Under the pieces are notes generated by a model that had not been told where the DNA came from, did no database searches, and was given only the letters and a program-made list of their open reading frames with translations. A program made the translations under genes and the position numbers. Shown piece after piece: positions 1 to 7,553 of a stretch of 32,215 bases of DNA (its first letter is position 1; every line of letters starts with the position of its first letter). Origin of the DNA: Saprospiraceae bacterium. GTDB taxonomy: Bacteria; Bacteroidota; Bacteroidia; Chitinophagales; JAHQVX01. The stretch spans positions 1 to 32,215 of the forward strand of contig JAHQVX010000106.1 in assembly GCA_019634125.1 (NCBI GenBank), written 5' to 3'.

Positions 1-56
1 CACAGATACACAGATACACAGATACACAGATACACAATTTCACAGATTCATTGATC
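1..56. repeat. 8-bp tandem repeat, CACAGATA family
   Basis: Four exact copies of CACAGATA (1-32) are followed by the degenerate units CACAATTT and CACAGATT, keeping the 8-bp register up to about position 56. The array may extend left of the window. A related 8-bp-period array lies at 14031-14102. It is non-coding and sits just upstream of the recQ-like gene. Confidence 0.85.
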
Positions 57-97
57 CTTCCTAATTTTAGCCTATGTCTGATTAGATTCAAGACGTA

Positions 98-1981
98 TTG
101 CACCGCTATTTGGGGTATTCGAGTTTCCGGCCTTTACAGGAAGACATCATTACTTCGGTATTGGATGGTCGGGATACGCTGGCTATCCTTCCCACCGGAG
201 GTGGGAAGTCTTTGTGCTTTCAAGTACCATCCATGGCTCGAGAAGGCATTTGCTTGGTGGTATCGCCCTTGGTCGCGTTGATGAAAGACCAAGTAGGCCG
301 ACTTCGAGAGAAGAACATCCGTGCCGCTTACATCGTAAGCGGCATGCTCCCTCGGGAAATCGACCATACGCTGAACAACTGCATTTTCGGCGATTATAAG
401 TTTTTATATGTCAGCCCGGAGCGCTTGCAGAACGATATGTTTCTCACGCGGTTTAAAGACATGCCTGTGAATTGCATTGCGGTTGATGAGGCCCACTGCG
501 TTTCGCAGTGGGGCTATGACTTCCGTCCGTCGTATTTGCAGATTCCTGAACTTCGGGAGTTCCATCCCAACGTACCTGTGTTGGCGTTAACGGCAACGGC
601 TACACCGCAGGTGGCGCATGATATTGTAGATAAGCTGGCGCTGAAAGCGCCGGCATCCTTCAAAGCCAGTCTCCTACGCGAAAACCTTTCCCTTAGCCTA
701 CGTCGGGAAGCAGATAAAATTCCAAAGCTCATCGAAATTGCCGATAATATCAACGGTTCAGGCATTGTCTACACCATGAGCCGTCGTAAAACAAAAGCAG
801 TTGCCGAAGCCCTTATAAGCCAAGGCCATAACGCCACTTACTACCACGCTGGTCTCGGCCATAAAGAACGTCAACTTCGCCAAAACCAATGGACTTCTGG
901 GCAAAAACGCATTATCGTAGCTACCAACGCTTTTGGGATGGGTATTGATAAGTCTGATGTACGTTTCGTAGTGCACTTTGATGTGCCAGAAAGCCTCGAA
1001 GCCTACTACCAAGAAGCAGGTCGGGCAGGTAGAGATGGACAAAATGCCTTTGCCATCCTTCTCTCCAACCAAAAAGATGAGGAACGCCTTCAGAATTCCG
1101 CCGAAATCAGCTTTCCAGATAAGCAAGTCTTACGTGCTGTACTGATTGGTTTATTTAACCACCTTCAAGTGGCCTTTGGGGAAGGAACATCAAGGCCGTA
1201 TCGATTTAACCTGCGGGCATTTTCAAAGTTCTATGATTTAGAGCCTATTCTTGCCCACAACGCTATTGGGAGTTTGAAACGCGATGGGTGGTTAGAACTC
1301 TCTGATGCCTTCTATTCACCATCTAAATTGTTGTTTAAAGTCAAGAATAAGGACTTGTACAAGTTTTTAGTGAAGCAACCTCAGTATGAGGAGTTGACCA
1401 AGTATATCCTACGGAATTACGGCGGATTGTTTGAGCAATATGTCACGATTGATGAAGCTCAAATTGCTCGACGGTTAAATTTTCCTCCAGAGAAAGTCGT
1501 GACTCAGTTGGAAGAACTCCACCGCCTTCAAATGGCGGCCTACTATGGGCAAAATGAATTGCCAACGATTTCCTTCCTTCGGGAGCGTCCACTTGGTGAT
1601 CGTATCGTGTTTGATGAGGAAAGCCTAAATTTCTTGAGAGACCGACATCAACTTCGAATTGATGAAGTCCTTCAATACATCGAGGGTCAACGAGTAGATT
1701 GTAGGTTCTCAACGATTATGAATTACTTTGGCGAAGTCCCTGCACAAGATTGTGGTGTTTGTGATTCCTGTAAACGCAATGCCTTCAATTCCGATAAGGA
1801 AGCTACGTTGTTGCGCATCCAACAAGATATTCTTTCCGCCTTGAAAGTAGAGTCCTTGGCCGATCAAGCATTACGAAAACACCTCCAAAAGTATCCCGCC
1901 GAATTCATTGAAGAAATGATGCGGTATTTAATCCAAGAAGAAAAAATTCGACTCGATGGATTAACATGGCGGCTTCGGTAA
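98..1981 (+). CDS. recQ: RecQ-family ATP-dependent DNA helicase
   Basis: A 3'-5' superfamily 2 DNA helicase, expected to unwind recombination and fork intermediates. Visible motifs (numbered from the TTG at 98): motif 0 FRPLQ at 10-14, Walker A PTGGGKS at 32-38, DEAH at 130-133, the motif VI string QEAGRAGRDG near 306-315, and the RecQ-Ct zinc site with a C...CGVCDSC cluster near 560-580. No HRDC domain follows, as is common for one of the Bacteroidota RecQ paralogues. The start is uncertain. The frame opens after a TAG at 83-85, and only ATT (86) or TTG (98) are available. An in-frame ATG at 74 lies three codons before that TAG, giving M-S-D-stop-I-Q-D-V-L-H-R-Y, and family proteins usually have this extra N-terminal helix. 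Either a non-ATG start is used or the ATG start has been lost to a point change. Confidence 0.93.
   Translation: MHRYLGYSSFRPLQEDIITSVLDGRDTLAILPTGGGKSLCFQVPSMAREGICLVVSPLVALMKDQVGRLREKNIRAAYIVSGMLPREIDHTLNNCIFGDYKFLYVSPERLQNDMFLTRFKDMPVNCIAVDEAHCVSQWGYDFRPSYLQIPELREFHPNVPVLALTATATPQVAHDIVDKLALKAPASFKASLLRENLSLSLRREADKIPKLIEIADNINGSGIVYTMSRRKTKAVAEALISQGHNATYYHAGLGHKERQLRQNQWTSGQKRIIVATNAFGMGIDKSDVRFVVHFDVPESLEAYYQEAGRAGRDGQNAFAILLSNQKDEERLQNSAEISFPDKQVLRAVLIGLFNHLQVAFGEGTSRPYRFNLRAFSKFYDLEPILAHNAIGSLKRDGWLELSDAFYSPSKLLFKVKNKDLYKFLVKQPQYEELTKYILRNYGGLFEQYVTIDEAQIARRLNFPPEKVVTQLEELHRLQMAAYYGQNELPTISFLRERPLGDRIVFDEESLNFLRDRHQLRIDEVLQYIEGQRVDCRFSTIMNYFGEVPAQDCGVCDSCKRNAFNSDKEATLLRIQQDILSALKVESLADQALRKHLQKYPAEFIEEMMRYLIQEEKIRLDGLTWRLR
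188..208. repeat. Intragenic perfect inverted repeat, 9-bp arms
   Basis: Arms CTTCCCACC (188-196) and its exact reverse complement (200-208) flank a GGA loop. The repeat lies over the Walker A codons of the recQ-like gene in codon register, so it is built by codon choice around invariant residues. Confidence 0.85.
322..344. repeat. Intragenic perfect inverted repeat, 10-bp arms
   Basis: Arm TGCCGCTTAC (322-331), loop ATC, exact complement 335-344, inside the recQ-like gene. It is one of three strong hairpins within the first 420 bp of this gene. Confidence 0.88.
492..512. repeat. Intragenic perfect inverted repeat, 9-bp arms
   Basis: Arm CCCACTGCG (492-500), loop TTT, exact complement 504-512. 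It runs through the DEAH-box codons of the recQ-like gene. Confidence 0.85.
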
Positions 1982-2004
1982 GCTTTCCTATCTTCACCCA
2001 TCAA

Positions 2005-3099
2005 ATGGCCAAAAAGCGAATCATCTGTACCGTGATCACGGATTTAAATTACGATCAGCGTATGCAGCGAATCTGTACTGCGCTGGCAGAGGACGGCTAT
2101 GAGGTGCTTTTGGTCGGGCGACGACTCAATTATTCCATTCCATTAAAGGAGCGACCGTATCAGCAAAAACGGTTTAAGTTGTGGTTTAACAAGGAGTTTT
2201 TATTCTATGCCGAATACAATATTCGGTTGTTTTTCTTCTTGCTCTTTTCGAAAGTAGATCTGATTTGTTCCATCGATTTGGATTCTATTTTGCCCGGATT
2301 TTTGGTGAGTAAACTGCGCGGTAAAACCTTTGTGCACGATGCGCATGAATTGTTCACCGAGATGCCCGAATTGAAAAACCCTATGGCTAAGAAAGTATGG
2401 TCGGGTTTAGAAGGTTTTATATTTCCACGAACGAAATATGCGTACACTGAGAGTGATGGCTATAAGGCCGTTTATGAATCGAATTACCCTACACCTTTTG
2501 AAGTGATTCGGAATGTGCCGTTTTATTGGAAGTTGGAAGATTATGAAAAACCTTCGTCTTCACGGTATTTGCTATATCAAGGGGCGTTGAATGTTGGGCG
2601 GGGCTTAGAACAATTACTAGCGGCCATGCAGCAGGTTGAGATGCCGTTGTGGTTATGTGGGGAAGGGGAGTTGTCTCAAGAATTACGCGCACTTGCTAAG
2701 TCACTGAATATTGAGCATAAAGTACGTTTCTTAGGCATGGTGACCCCGGAGGAACTCCGGGGAATTACAGCCAATGCCTTTATTGGCTTGAATTTGTTGG
2801 AACCCAGCAATCGCCATTATCAGTTGTCGTTTCCCAATAAACTTTTCGATTACATCATGGGCGGATTGCCCCAGATTAGCATGAATTTCGAAAGCTATCG
2901 AAGTATTTTGAAAGAAGAAGAAATCGGTGTGCTGATTGATGAAATGACGCCAGCAGCCATAGGAGCAGCAATCAGAAAGTTGATCGAAGATGAAGCCTTT
3001 TACTTGAATTGTAAAGCAAGTTGTATGCGCTTACGTGAAGTGCATAATTGGAATAAAGAGAAACAGAAATTACTGGAATTTTATAAGCGTATCCTATGA
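2005..3099 (+). CDS. Glycosyltransferase, GT-B fold (GT4-like)
   Basis: A 364-aa protein read as a sugar-nucleotide-dependent glycosyltransferase for a cell-surface glycan. The N-terminal half has the HDAHELFTEMPEL string at about 111-123, typical of the GT4-like acceptor domain in Bacteroidota. The C-terminal half has the GEGEL and FPNKLFDYI elements of the nucleotide-sugar-binding Rossmann domain. The start is placed at ATG 2005 (MAKKRIICTV). The frame is open from 1966, but that start would overlap the helicase and add a non-conserved leader. The stop overlaps the next start in an ATGA. The acceptor and sugar cannot be told from sequence. An 8-bp-arm perfect hairpin lies at 2744-2762. Confidence 0.85.
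   Translation: MAKKRIICTVITDLNYDQRMQRICTALAEDGYEVLLVGRRLNYSIPLKERPYQQKRFKLWFNKEFLFYAEYNIRLFFFLLFSKVDLICSIDLDSILPGFLVSKLRGKTFVHDAHELFTEMPELKNPMAKKVWSGLEGFIFPRTKYAYTESDGYKAVYESNYPTPFEVIRNVPFYWKLEDYEKPSSSRYLLYQGALNVGRGLEQLLAAMQQVEMPLWLCGEGELSQELRALAKSLNIEHKVRFLGMVTPEELRGITANAFIGLNLLEPSNRHYQLSFPNKLFDYIMGGLPQISMNFESYRSILKEEEIGVLIDEMTPAAIGAAIRKLIEDEAFYLNCKASCMRLREVHNWNKEKQKLLEFYKRIL
2744..2762. repeat. Intragenic perfect inverted repeat, 8-bp arms
   Basis: Arm CCCCGGAG (2744-2751), loop GAA, exact complement 2755-2762, inside the GT-B glycosyltransferase gene. Confidence 0.8.
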
Positions 3100-3947
3100 T
3101 TTCCGTTGCTATTCCCATATTTAATCGAAATGTAGACCAATTGGTTCAACAGCTTTTAGCTCGGCTGAATTTCGTTGATATTGATTTCGAGCTATTACTT
3201 TGGGATGATGGTTCGGATCAAGGTTTTAAGACGTTGAATGCGGCATTAGCACGTGAATTAGATAAGGTGCACTACTTTGAATTTACTTTGAATAAAGGGC
3301 GTTCTGCTGCCCGGAATAGACTAGCGGAACAAGCGAAATATGATTACATTCTTTTCCTAGACAACGATGTAGAAGTGCTTGGTGAAGATTTCTTTTCGTT
3401 GTACCTCGATCAAATTCAACAGAGAAAAGCGGTCATTTATGGTGGAATTACCTATCCCGATTATTTGCCTGCTGCTGATCAATTTCTACGTTGGAAGTAT
3501 GAACGAAGAAAAAAGAAAGGCCAACACCCAATTCGCTCTTTTGGAGCCTGCAACTTCATGGTAAAACGATCTATTATGACGGCCATTCCATTTGACGAAA
3601 GTTTGGAACAGTATGGCTTTGAAGATACATTGTGGTTGAAGCAAGTATTTAAAGCCGGGCATACGTTGACCCATATCCCGAATCCAGTATTTTGTAGTGA
3701 ATTGGATGATGATGCCACCTTTTTTAAGAAATCGGACTTAGCTATGCAGAATTTAGCCAAGTTGTATCAATCCAAGCATTTAATGGCATCAGATGGAATT
3801 CGGATTTTGGAAGTGTATGAAAACTTCAAAGCGGCGAATCGGTTTTGGTTAAGCCGTGCCCTAGAGAAGGTATTGCCCTTTCAGCTCTTTCCAGTTCAGA
3901 AGCTACAGTTATTTAAACTGAACCGGCTACATCAGTATTTAAAGTAA
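3096..3947 (+). CDS. Glycosyltransferase family 2 (GT-A)
   Basis: A 283-aa GT-A inverting glycosyltransferase. Visible are the N-terminal VAIPIFNR strand, the WDDGS nucleotide-binding site at 36-40, the NKGRSAARN helix near 66-74, the metal-binding LFLDND at about 87-91, and the acceptor-side element with FGACNFMV and YGFEDTLW. There is no membrane anchor, so it is probably cytoplasmic or peripheral. The start shares ATGA with the preceding glycosyltransferase, so the two are probably translationally coupled and act on the same glycan. The 3' end overlaps the convergent WbqC gene by 35 bp. Confidence 0.88.
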   Translation: MISVAIPIFNRNVDQLVQQLLARLNFVDIDFELLLWDDGSDQGFKTLNAALARELDKVHYFEFTLNKGRSAARNRLAEQAKYDYILFLDNDVEVLGEDFFSLYLDQIQQRKAVIYGGITYPDYLPAADQFLRWKYERRKKKGQHPIRSFGACNFMVKRSIMTAIPFDESLEQYGFEDTLWLKQVFKAGHTLTHIPNPVFCSELDDDATFFKKSDLAMQNLAKLYQSKHLMASDGIRILEVYENFKAANRFWLSRALEKVLPFQLFPVQKLQLFKLNRLHQYLK

Positions 3948-4566
3948 GTTCCTGGAGGTAGTTTTTGCTCCTCGGCCCGAGGTTAAACACCAGATCAAGT
4001 ATGCTTAAGTTGGGAATAAAGTCCAATTTATTCGAATAGACTTGTTGGTAGGCAGGTGGTTTTACTTGGAAGGTGTTTTTGGCGGCATTGGGGTGGATTT
4101 GCGAACGCAAATCCACAGTTCCTTTAACCAACTCAGCCACATAACTTTGGCTATTGTTGAATTCGACGCGTAAACCCACGTGATCTTTAAACCACTTCAG
4201 TGTGGCTTGGTTCAGTCCAACCAAATAAGCATACCGTTTCGAAAACAATTCCTTAAAATCATCTTCATAGTATTCAAAGTAAGGCGATCGACGGTATGCT
4301 GTTTCAATCGATTGCCAGTGTAGTTTCTGCCAGTCGTGATCGTAGGAGATTTGCACGTCTTTTACAGCCCTACGCTGGTGTTTGCCCTTGAGTAATGGAA
4401 CCGATAACCGTAATAAACCATTGGCTCCGCAAATGTGGCACCGATTTCGATAACTGCCTTTTACGAAGTGCTCGTGCACATCAAATACGACAGTTGTGGA
4501 CTGTTCTAAAACAGCCATAGTGGCGATGGGTGGGAAATACTGACTTTCAAGAATAATAGAAGACAT
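3913..4566 (-). CDS. WbqC family protein
   Basis: A 217-aa member of the WbqC-like family, which occurs in polysaccharide loci; some members act in amino-sugar modification, but this protein's role is unknown. The family core is visible: the N-terminal ESQYFPPIATM, the basic stretch SYRNRCHICGANG at 38-50, and YYEDDF further in. The start at 4566 (MSSIILESQYF) is preferred over a longer frame reaching 4734, which would run into the divergent protease gene. A perfect TAnnTTTG box lies 15-22 bp upstream of the chosen start. The gene converges on the GT2 gene with a 35-bp coding overlap. Confidence 0.88.
   Translation of the reverse strand: MSSIILESQYFPPIATMAVLEQSTTVVFDVHEHFVKGSYRNRCHICGANGLLRLSVPLLKGKHQRRAVKDVQISYDHDWQKLHWQSIETAYRRSPYFEYYEDDFKELFSKRYAYLVGLNQATLKWFKDHVGLRVEFNNSQSYVAELVKGTVDLRSQIHPNAAKNTFQVKPPAYQQVYSNKLDFIPNLSILDLVFNLGPRSKNYLQELTLNTDVAGSV
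4093..4116. repeat. Intragenic perfect inverted repeat, 11-bp arms
   Basis: Arm GTGGATTTGCG (4093-4103), two-base AA gap, exact complement 4106-4116, inside the WbqC gene. Confidence 0.9.
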
Positions 4567-4580
4567 AAAAAATATTCCTA

Positions 4581-4588
4581 CAAAAATA
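4581..4588 (-). promoter_or_regulatory. Candidate -7 box of the WbqC gene
   Basis: The minus strand reads TATTTTTG, an exact match to the Bacteroidota TAnnTTTG -7 element, 15 bp upstream of the ATG at 4566. I see no convincing -33 element. Confidence 0.5.
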
Positions 4589-4618
4589 GAAACATCCTTA
4601 TTTTGCGGCGACGTATTT

Positions 4619-5080
4619 ATGGCGAAAAGAAAGAAATCAAAAACACTGGGGCGAACCGATGTGGTCGACTTTCCAAGTTTAGAGCTGTATGGAATAGCTG
4701 TGAAGATTGATACTGGGGCGTATACCTCATCCATCCATTGTCACAACATACGCACGTATAAACGATGGGGAAAGGAATATTTAAGGTTTAACCTATTAGA
4801 CCCGGAACACCATTCGTATCATGAAAAAGAATTCCGTTTCACGGAGTTTACTAAGAAAGTGGTAAAGAATTCTTTTGGGGAGTCTGAAGAGCGATTTGTG
4901 ATAGAAACCGACATTGTGTTGTTCGATCAAAAATATAAGATAGAATTATCATTGAGCAACCGAGAAAATATGAGATTTCCGGTACTTTTAGGCCGAAAGC
5001 TGTTGGAAAAAGGCTTTGTAGTAGACGTCTCTAAAATCAACCTTTCATTTGAGCACCAATTGATCCGTTTAGAAGCATGA
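4619..5080 (+). CDS. RimB-like (ATP-dependent zinc protease family) retropepsin-like protein
   Basis: A 153-aa protein of the family annotated as ATP-dependent zinc protease / RimB, a pepsin-like single-domain protein encoded next to RimK-type ligases. The active-site-like motif [10 protein letters not shown] is at 31-40, and [18 protein letters not shown] near the C-terminus gives the second half of the fold. In Pseudomonas, RimB works with RimK on ribosomal protein S6 modification. The stop overlaps the rimK start (ATGA), so coupling is tight. The lysine/arginine-rich first 12 residues are usual for the family. The molecular activity of this copy is inferred. Confidence 0.88.
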   Translation: MAKRKKSKTLGRTDVVDFPSLELYGIAVKIDTGAYTSSIHCHNIRTYKRWGKEYLRFNLLDPEHHSYHEKEFRFTEFTKKVVKNSFGESEERFVIETDIVLFDQKYKIELSLSNRENMRFPVLLGRKLLEKGFVVDVSKINLSFEHQLIRLEA

Positions 5081-5985
5081 GAATAGCTGTACTTTCTAGA
5101 AATAAGACCTTATACAGTACTCGACGTATTGTACAAAGCGCGATAAAGCGCGGACATCAGGTTTTGGTTATTGATCCGTTGAAATGTAATCTGGTGATGG
5201 AGAAAAACCATCCGCAAGTGTATTATGGCGATCATCGGTTAGATAATATCGATGCCATTATCCCGCGAATCGGGACTTCTATTACCTTTTATGGATCAGC
5301 GGTAATTCGTCAGTTCGAAATGATGAATGTGTTTAGTACGGTAGACTCGAACGCATTACTGCGTTCGAGAGACAAGCTGAGATCTATCCAACTTTTGTCT
5401 CGAGAAGGCATTGGTTTTCCAAAAACCGTATTCACGAACTACTCCCAACGTATCGATGATATTATTGAAGGAGTAGGCGGGACGCCTTTAATTATCAAGT
5501 CGTTGGAAGGCACGCAGGGGCTGGGAGTCATGTTGTTAGAGTCGAAAAAGGCAGCTGTATCAGTGATTCAGGCGTTTAATAGCATTAAGGCCAGAACAAT
5601 GGTTCAGGAATTTATCAAGGAAGCCAAGGGCGCGGATATTCGAGCCTTTATTGTCGATGGGAAAATTGTTGGCGCAATGAAACGTCAAGGCTTGCCAGGT
5701 GATTTCCGAAGTAATTTACACCGTGGCGGCACCGCAGAGCTAATTAAGTTGAACCGACGCGAATCGAGTTCGGCATTGAAAGCCGCCAAAACCATGGGGT
5801 TAGATGTTTGTGGCGTAGACTTACTTCAATCGAAGCGAGGTCCGTTAGTATTGGAAGTCAACTCTTCACCGGGTTTGGAAGGCATTGAAACCGCTACCCA
5901 AGAAGACATAGCTGGGGCTATTATTAAGTTTGTCGAGAAGAATGCAGCGTCTAAACCAAAACGTAAAAAGCGATCAAAAGGCTAG
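5077..5985 (+). CDS. rimK: RimK-type glutamate ligase (ATP-grasp)
   Basis: A 302-aa ATP-grasp ligase. The family adds glutamate residues to the C-terminus of ribosomal protein S6 or makes poly-alpha-glutamate. Visible: the N-terminal [18 protein letters not shown], the ATP-grasp lysine region [16 protein letters not shown], the [16 protein letters not shown] metal and nucleotide segment, [11 protein letters not shown], and the C-terminal [12 protein letters not shown] Mg-binding motif. The tail after about 290 is Lys/Arg-rich. It overlaps the upstream rimB-like gene by 4 bp, and the AstE-like gene begins 2 bp after its stop, so the three are an operon. A 10-bp-arm perfect hairpin sits at 5346-5369. 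The exact substrate (S6 or another protein or peptide) is not shown. Confidence 0.94.
   Translation: MRIAVLSRNKTLYSTRRIVQSAIKRGHQVLVIDPLKCNLVMEKNHPQVYYGDHRLDNIDAIIPRIGTSITFYGSAVIRQFEMMNVFSTVDSNALLRSRDKLRSIQLLSREGIGFPKTVFTNYSQRIDDIIEGVGGTPLIIKSLEGTQGLGVMLLESKKAAVSVIQAFNSIKARTMVQEFIKEAKGADIRAFIVDGKIVGAMKRQGLPGDFRSNLHRGGTAELIKLNRRESSSALKAAKTMGLDVCGVDLLQSKRGPLVLEVNSSPGLEGIETATQEDIAGAIIKFVEKNAASKPKRKKRSKG
5346..5369. repeat. Intragenic perfect inverted repeat, 10-bp arms
   Basis: Arm CTCGAACGCA (5346-5355), loop TTAC, exact complement 5360-5369, within rimK. Confidence 0.88.
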
Positions 5986-5986
5986 A

Positions 5987-6922
5987 ATGAAGATCAATAA
6001 AGAAAACATCGCGCCGGGCGAAGAGAAAACGATTCACTTAGAAGTGGCGAAGCTACCTACGCGAACAGCTATTGATATTCCGGTTACTGTGGCTCGTTCG
6101 GAAACGCCTGGGCCTACTTTGCTGGTTATGGGTGGATTGCATGGCGATGAGATTAATGGCATTGAGATTATTCGTCGGGTATTAGACAACGACTTGCATA
6201 TCCCGAAGCAAGGGACGGTGATAGCAATTCCTATCATTAATATTTTTGGCTTTATTCATTTTTCGCGGGAAGTGCCTGATGGTAAAGATGTAAACCGATC
6301 ATTTCCAGGAGCAAAGAATGGCTCCCTTGCAAGCAAGGTCGCCTACACGCTGATGAAAGAGATTGTGCCGCACATTGATTATTGCGTGGACTTTCACACT
6401 GGTGGAGATCAACGCACGAACTATCCACAAATCCGGACTGTATTAGATGATTCGGAAAATGCTCAGCTTGCTGAGCATTTTCACGCCCCAGTAACCATCA
6501 ATTCTAAGCTGATTGAGAAAAGCTTTCGTTGGGCAGCCAGTGCAAAAGGGGCTAAAATGTTAGTCTATGAAGGTGGGGAAAGTCTTCGCTTCGACGAATT
6601 CGCCATTCAAGAAGGCATTAACGGTTTACTCAGGTTAATGAAAGCACTTGGTATGCGGGATGATGCACCAGCACCTGTACAACCCACAACCATTATTCAG
6701 TCTTCAAAGTGGCTGAGAGCCTCGGCCTCCGGTTTATGGATCCCAAAAATTAACAGCGGCGATGCTGTTATTGATGGCCAAAAATTAGGCTACATCGCCA
6801 GCCCATACGGCGATTTTAGAGAACCCATTCACGCAAAAAAAGGAGGCGTAGTGTTCGGCTTGAATAATACACCCATCGTCAATCGCGGCGATGCTTTAGT
6901 GCATCTTGGCTTTCCAGGTTAA
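5987..6922 (+). CDS. Succinylglutamate desuccinylase/aspartoacylase family hydrolase
   Basis: A 311-aa zinc hydrolase of the AstE/AspA group (M14-like fold). The zinc ligands are visible: H52 and E55 in GGLHGDE and H137 in VDFHTGG. The DVNRSFPG motif is at 101-108 and the likely catalytic glutamate at 195 in VYEGGE. The C-terminal third is the usual beta domain. Start ATG 5987 lies 2 bp after the rimK stop; an ORF start at 5930 would overlap rimK by 56 bp and is rejected. The family removes acyl groups from amino acids. Because it sits with rimB and rimK, its substrate may be a glutamylated product rather than succinylglutamate; that is inference. The 3' end shares TTAA with the convergent lipoprotein gene. 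Confidence 0.92.
   Translation: MKINKENIAPGEEKTIHLEVAKLPTRTAIDIPVTVARSETPGPTLLVMGGLHGDEINGIEIIRRVLDNDLHIPKQGTVIAIPIINIFGFIHFSREVPDGKDVNRSFPGAKNGSLASKVAYTLMKEIVPHIDYCVDFHTGGDQRTNYPQIRTVLDDSENAQLAEHFHAPVTINSKLIEKSFRWAASAKGAKMLVYEGGESLRFDEFAIQEGINGLLRLMKALGMRDDAPAPVQPTTIIQSSKWLRASASGLWIPKINSGDAVIDGQKLGYIASPYGDFREPIHAKKGGVVFGLNNTPIVNRGDALVHLGFPG
6455..6482. repeat. Intragenic perfect inverted repeat, 13-bp arms
   Basis: Arm GAAAATGCTCAGC (6455-6467), two-base TT gap, exact complement 6470-6482, inside the AstE-like gene (residues about 157-166). It is the longest intragenic perfect hairpin seen in the window. Confidence 0.92.
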
Positions 6923-7506
6923 TAGACCTCAATTTCATATTGGCTGCCATCTTCAGGATAGGTGATGTTATAGCTTTCCCCTTCAGAATTGGTTATCATT
7001 CGAATATCAAAAGCCAACTTCCAAGTCCCTGCGCCAAATCTAGATTTACTCAACTGGAGTTCTCTCCCGGTACCATTTTTAAATTGAATTTCAGGAGGAT
7101 CCGTATCTCTCAACATTCCATTCATCCACACCACATTCGATACCCAATCTTTATGGTTCCACCAGTCTGGACTAGTAGCTACTTTCGGTGCTAATTCGGG
7201 TTGATTCGCGGGCCATTCCCCCAATTGGGCAGATACGTGCAAGTTCACGGGTTCAGAGAGGTCATCGGTATCTACGACTAGATCCAACGCCCCAAAGCTA
7301 TCCCCTGGAACAGTGTAACTTATCCATACATAGTGGGCATCCTGATAAATATAAAGGTCAACATCATCAGATAAAGCAATGGGCGCTATACCTAAGTCTG
7401 CATATTCGGTCATCCAGCCATCCACAATGGGCGGGGGCAGACTTGTTTCCGGGTTTTGGACGCAGCCAATAAATAAGAAAAGTAGGACGAGTGGTAAATA
7501 GTTCAT
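6919..7506 (-). CDS. Putative lipoprotein, unknown function
   Basis: A 195-aa protein with a short hydrophobic leader ending in a lipobox (LLFLFIGC, Cys about 15), so it is probably anchored in a membrane. The mature part is aromatic and Asp-rich with beta-like segments (DVDLYIYQDAHYVWISY, WNHKDWVSNVVWMNG, GTWKLAFDIRM). This pattern resembles carbohydrate-binding or DOMON-like sandwiches, but I cannot assign a family. It follows the SDR gene on the same strand after a 47-bp gap and ends within a TTAA shared with the convergent hydrolase gene. Confidence 0.75.
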   Translation of the reverse strand: MNYLPLVLLFLFIGCVQNPETSLPPPIVDGWMTEYADLGIAPIALSDDVDLYIYQDAHYVWISYTVPGDSFGALDLVVDTDDLSEPVNLHVSAQLGEWPANQPELAPKVATSPDWWNHKDWVSNVVWMNGMLRDTDPPEIQFKNGTGRELQLSKSRFGAGTWKLAFDIRMITNSEGESYNITYPEDGSQYEIEVY

Positions 7507-7553
7507 ACCTGTACTAACAACTTATTCATCAAGCTGTTACAGCTAGAACGACA

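Noticed and set aside
1-56. CRISPR-like array
   Set aside because: The unit is 8 bp with no spacers; it is a simple tandem repeat.
758-1126. Minus-strand ORF of 122 codons inside the recQ-like gene
   Set aside because: It is a shadow of the helicase frame with no recognisable features.
1353-1364. 12-bp palindrome ACTTGTACAAGT in the recQ-like gene
   Set aside because: It is a zero-loop palindrome with 6-bp arms, within reach of chance, so it is not counted in the hairpin set.
4567-4734. Longer N-terminus of the WbqC protein
   Set aside because: It would overlap the divergent rimB-like gene, and the family N-terminus (ESQYFPP) begins at 4566. A promoter box lies inside the extension.
5930-5986. 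Upstream start of the AstE-like hydrolase
   Set aside because: It overlaps the rimK 3' end by 56 bp in another frame and adds a non-family, basic leader.
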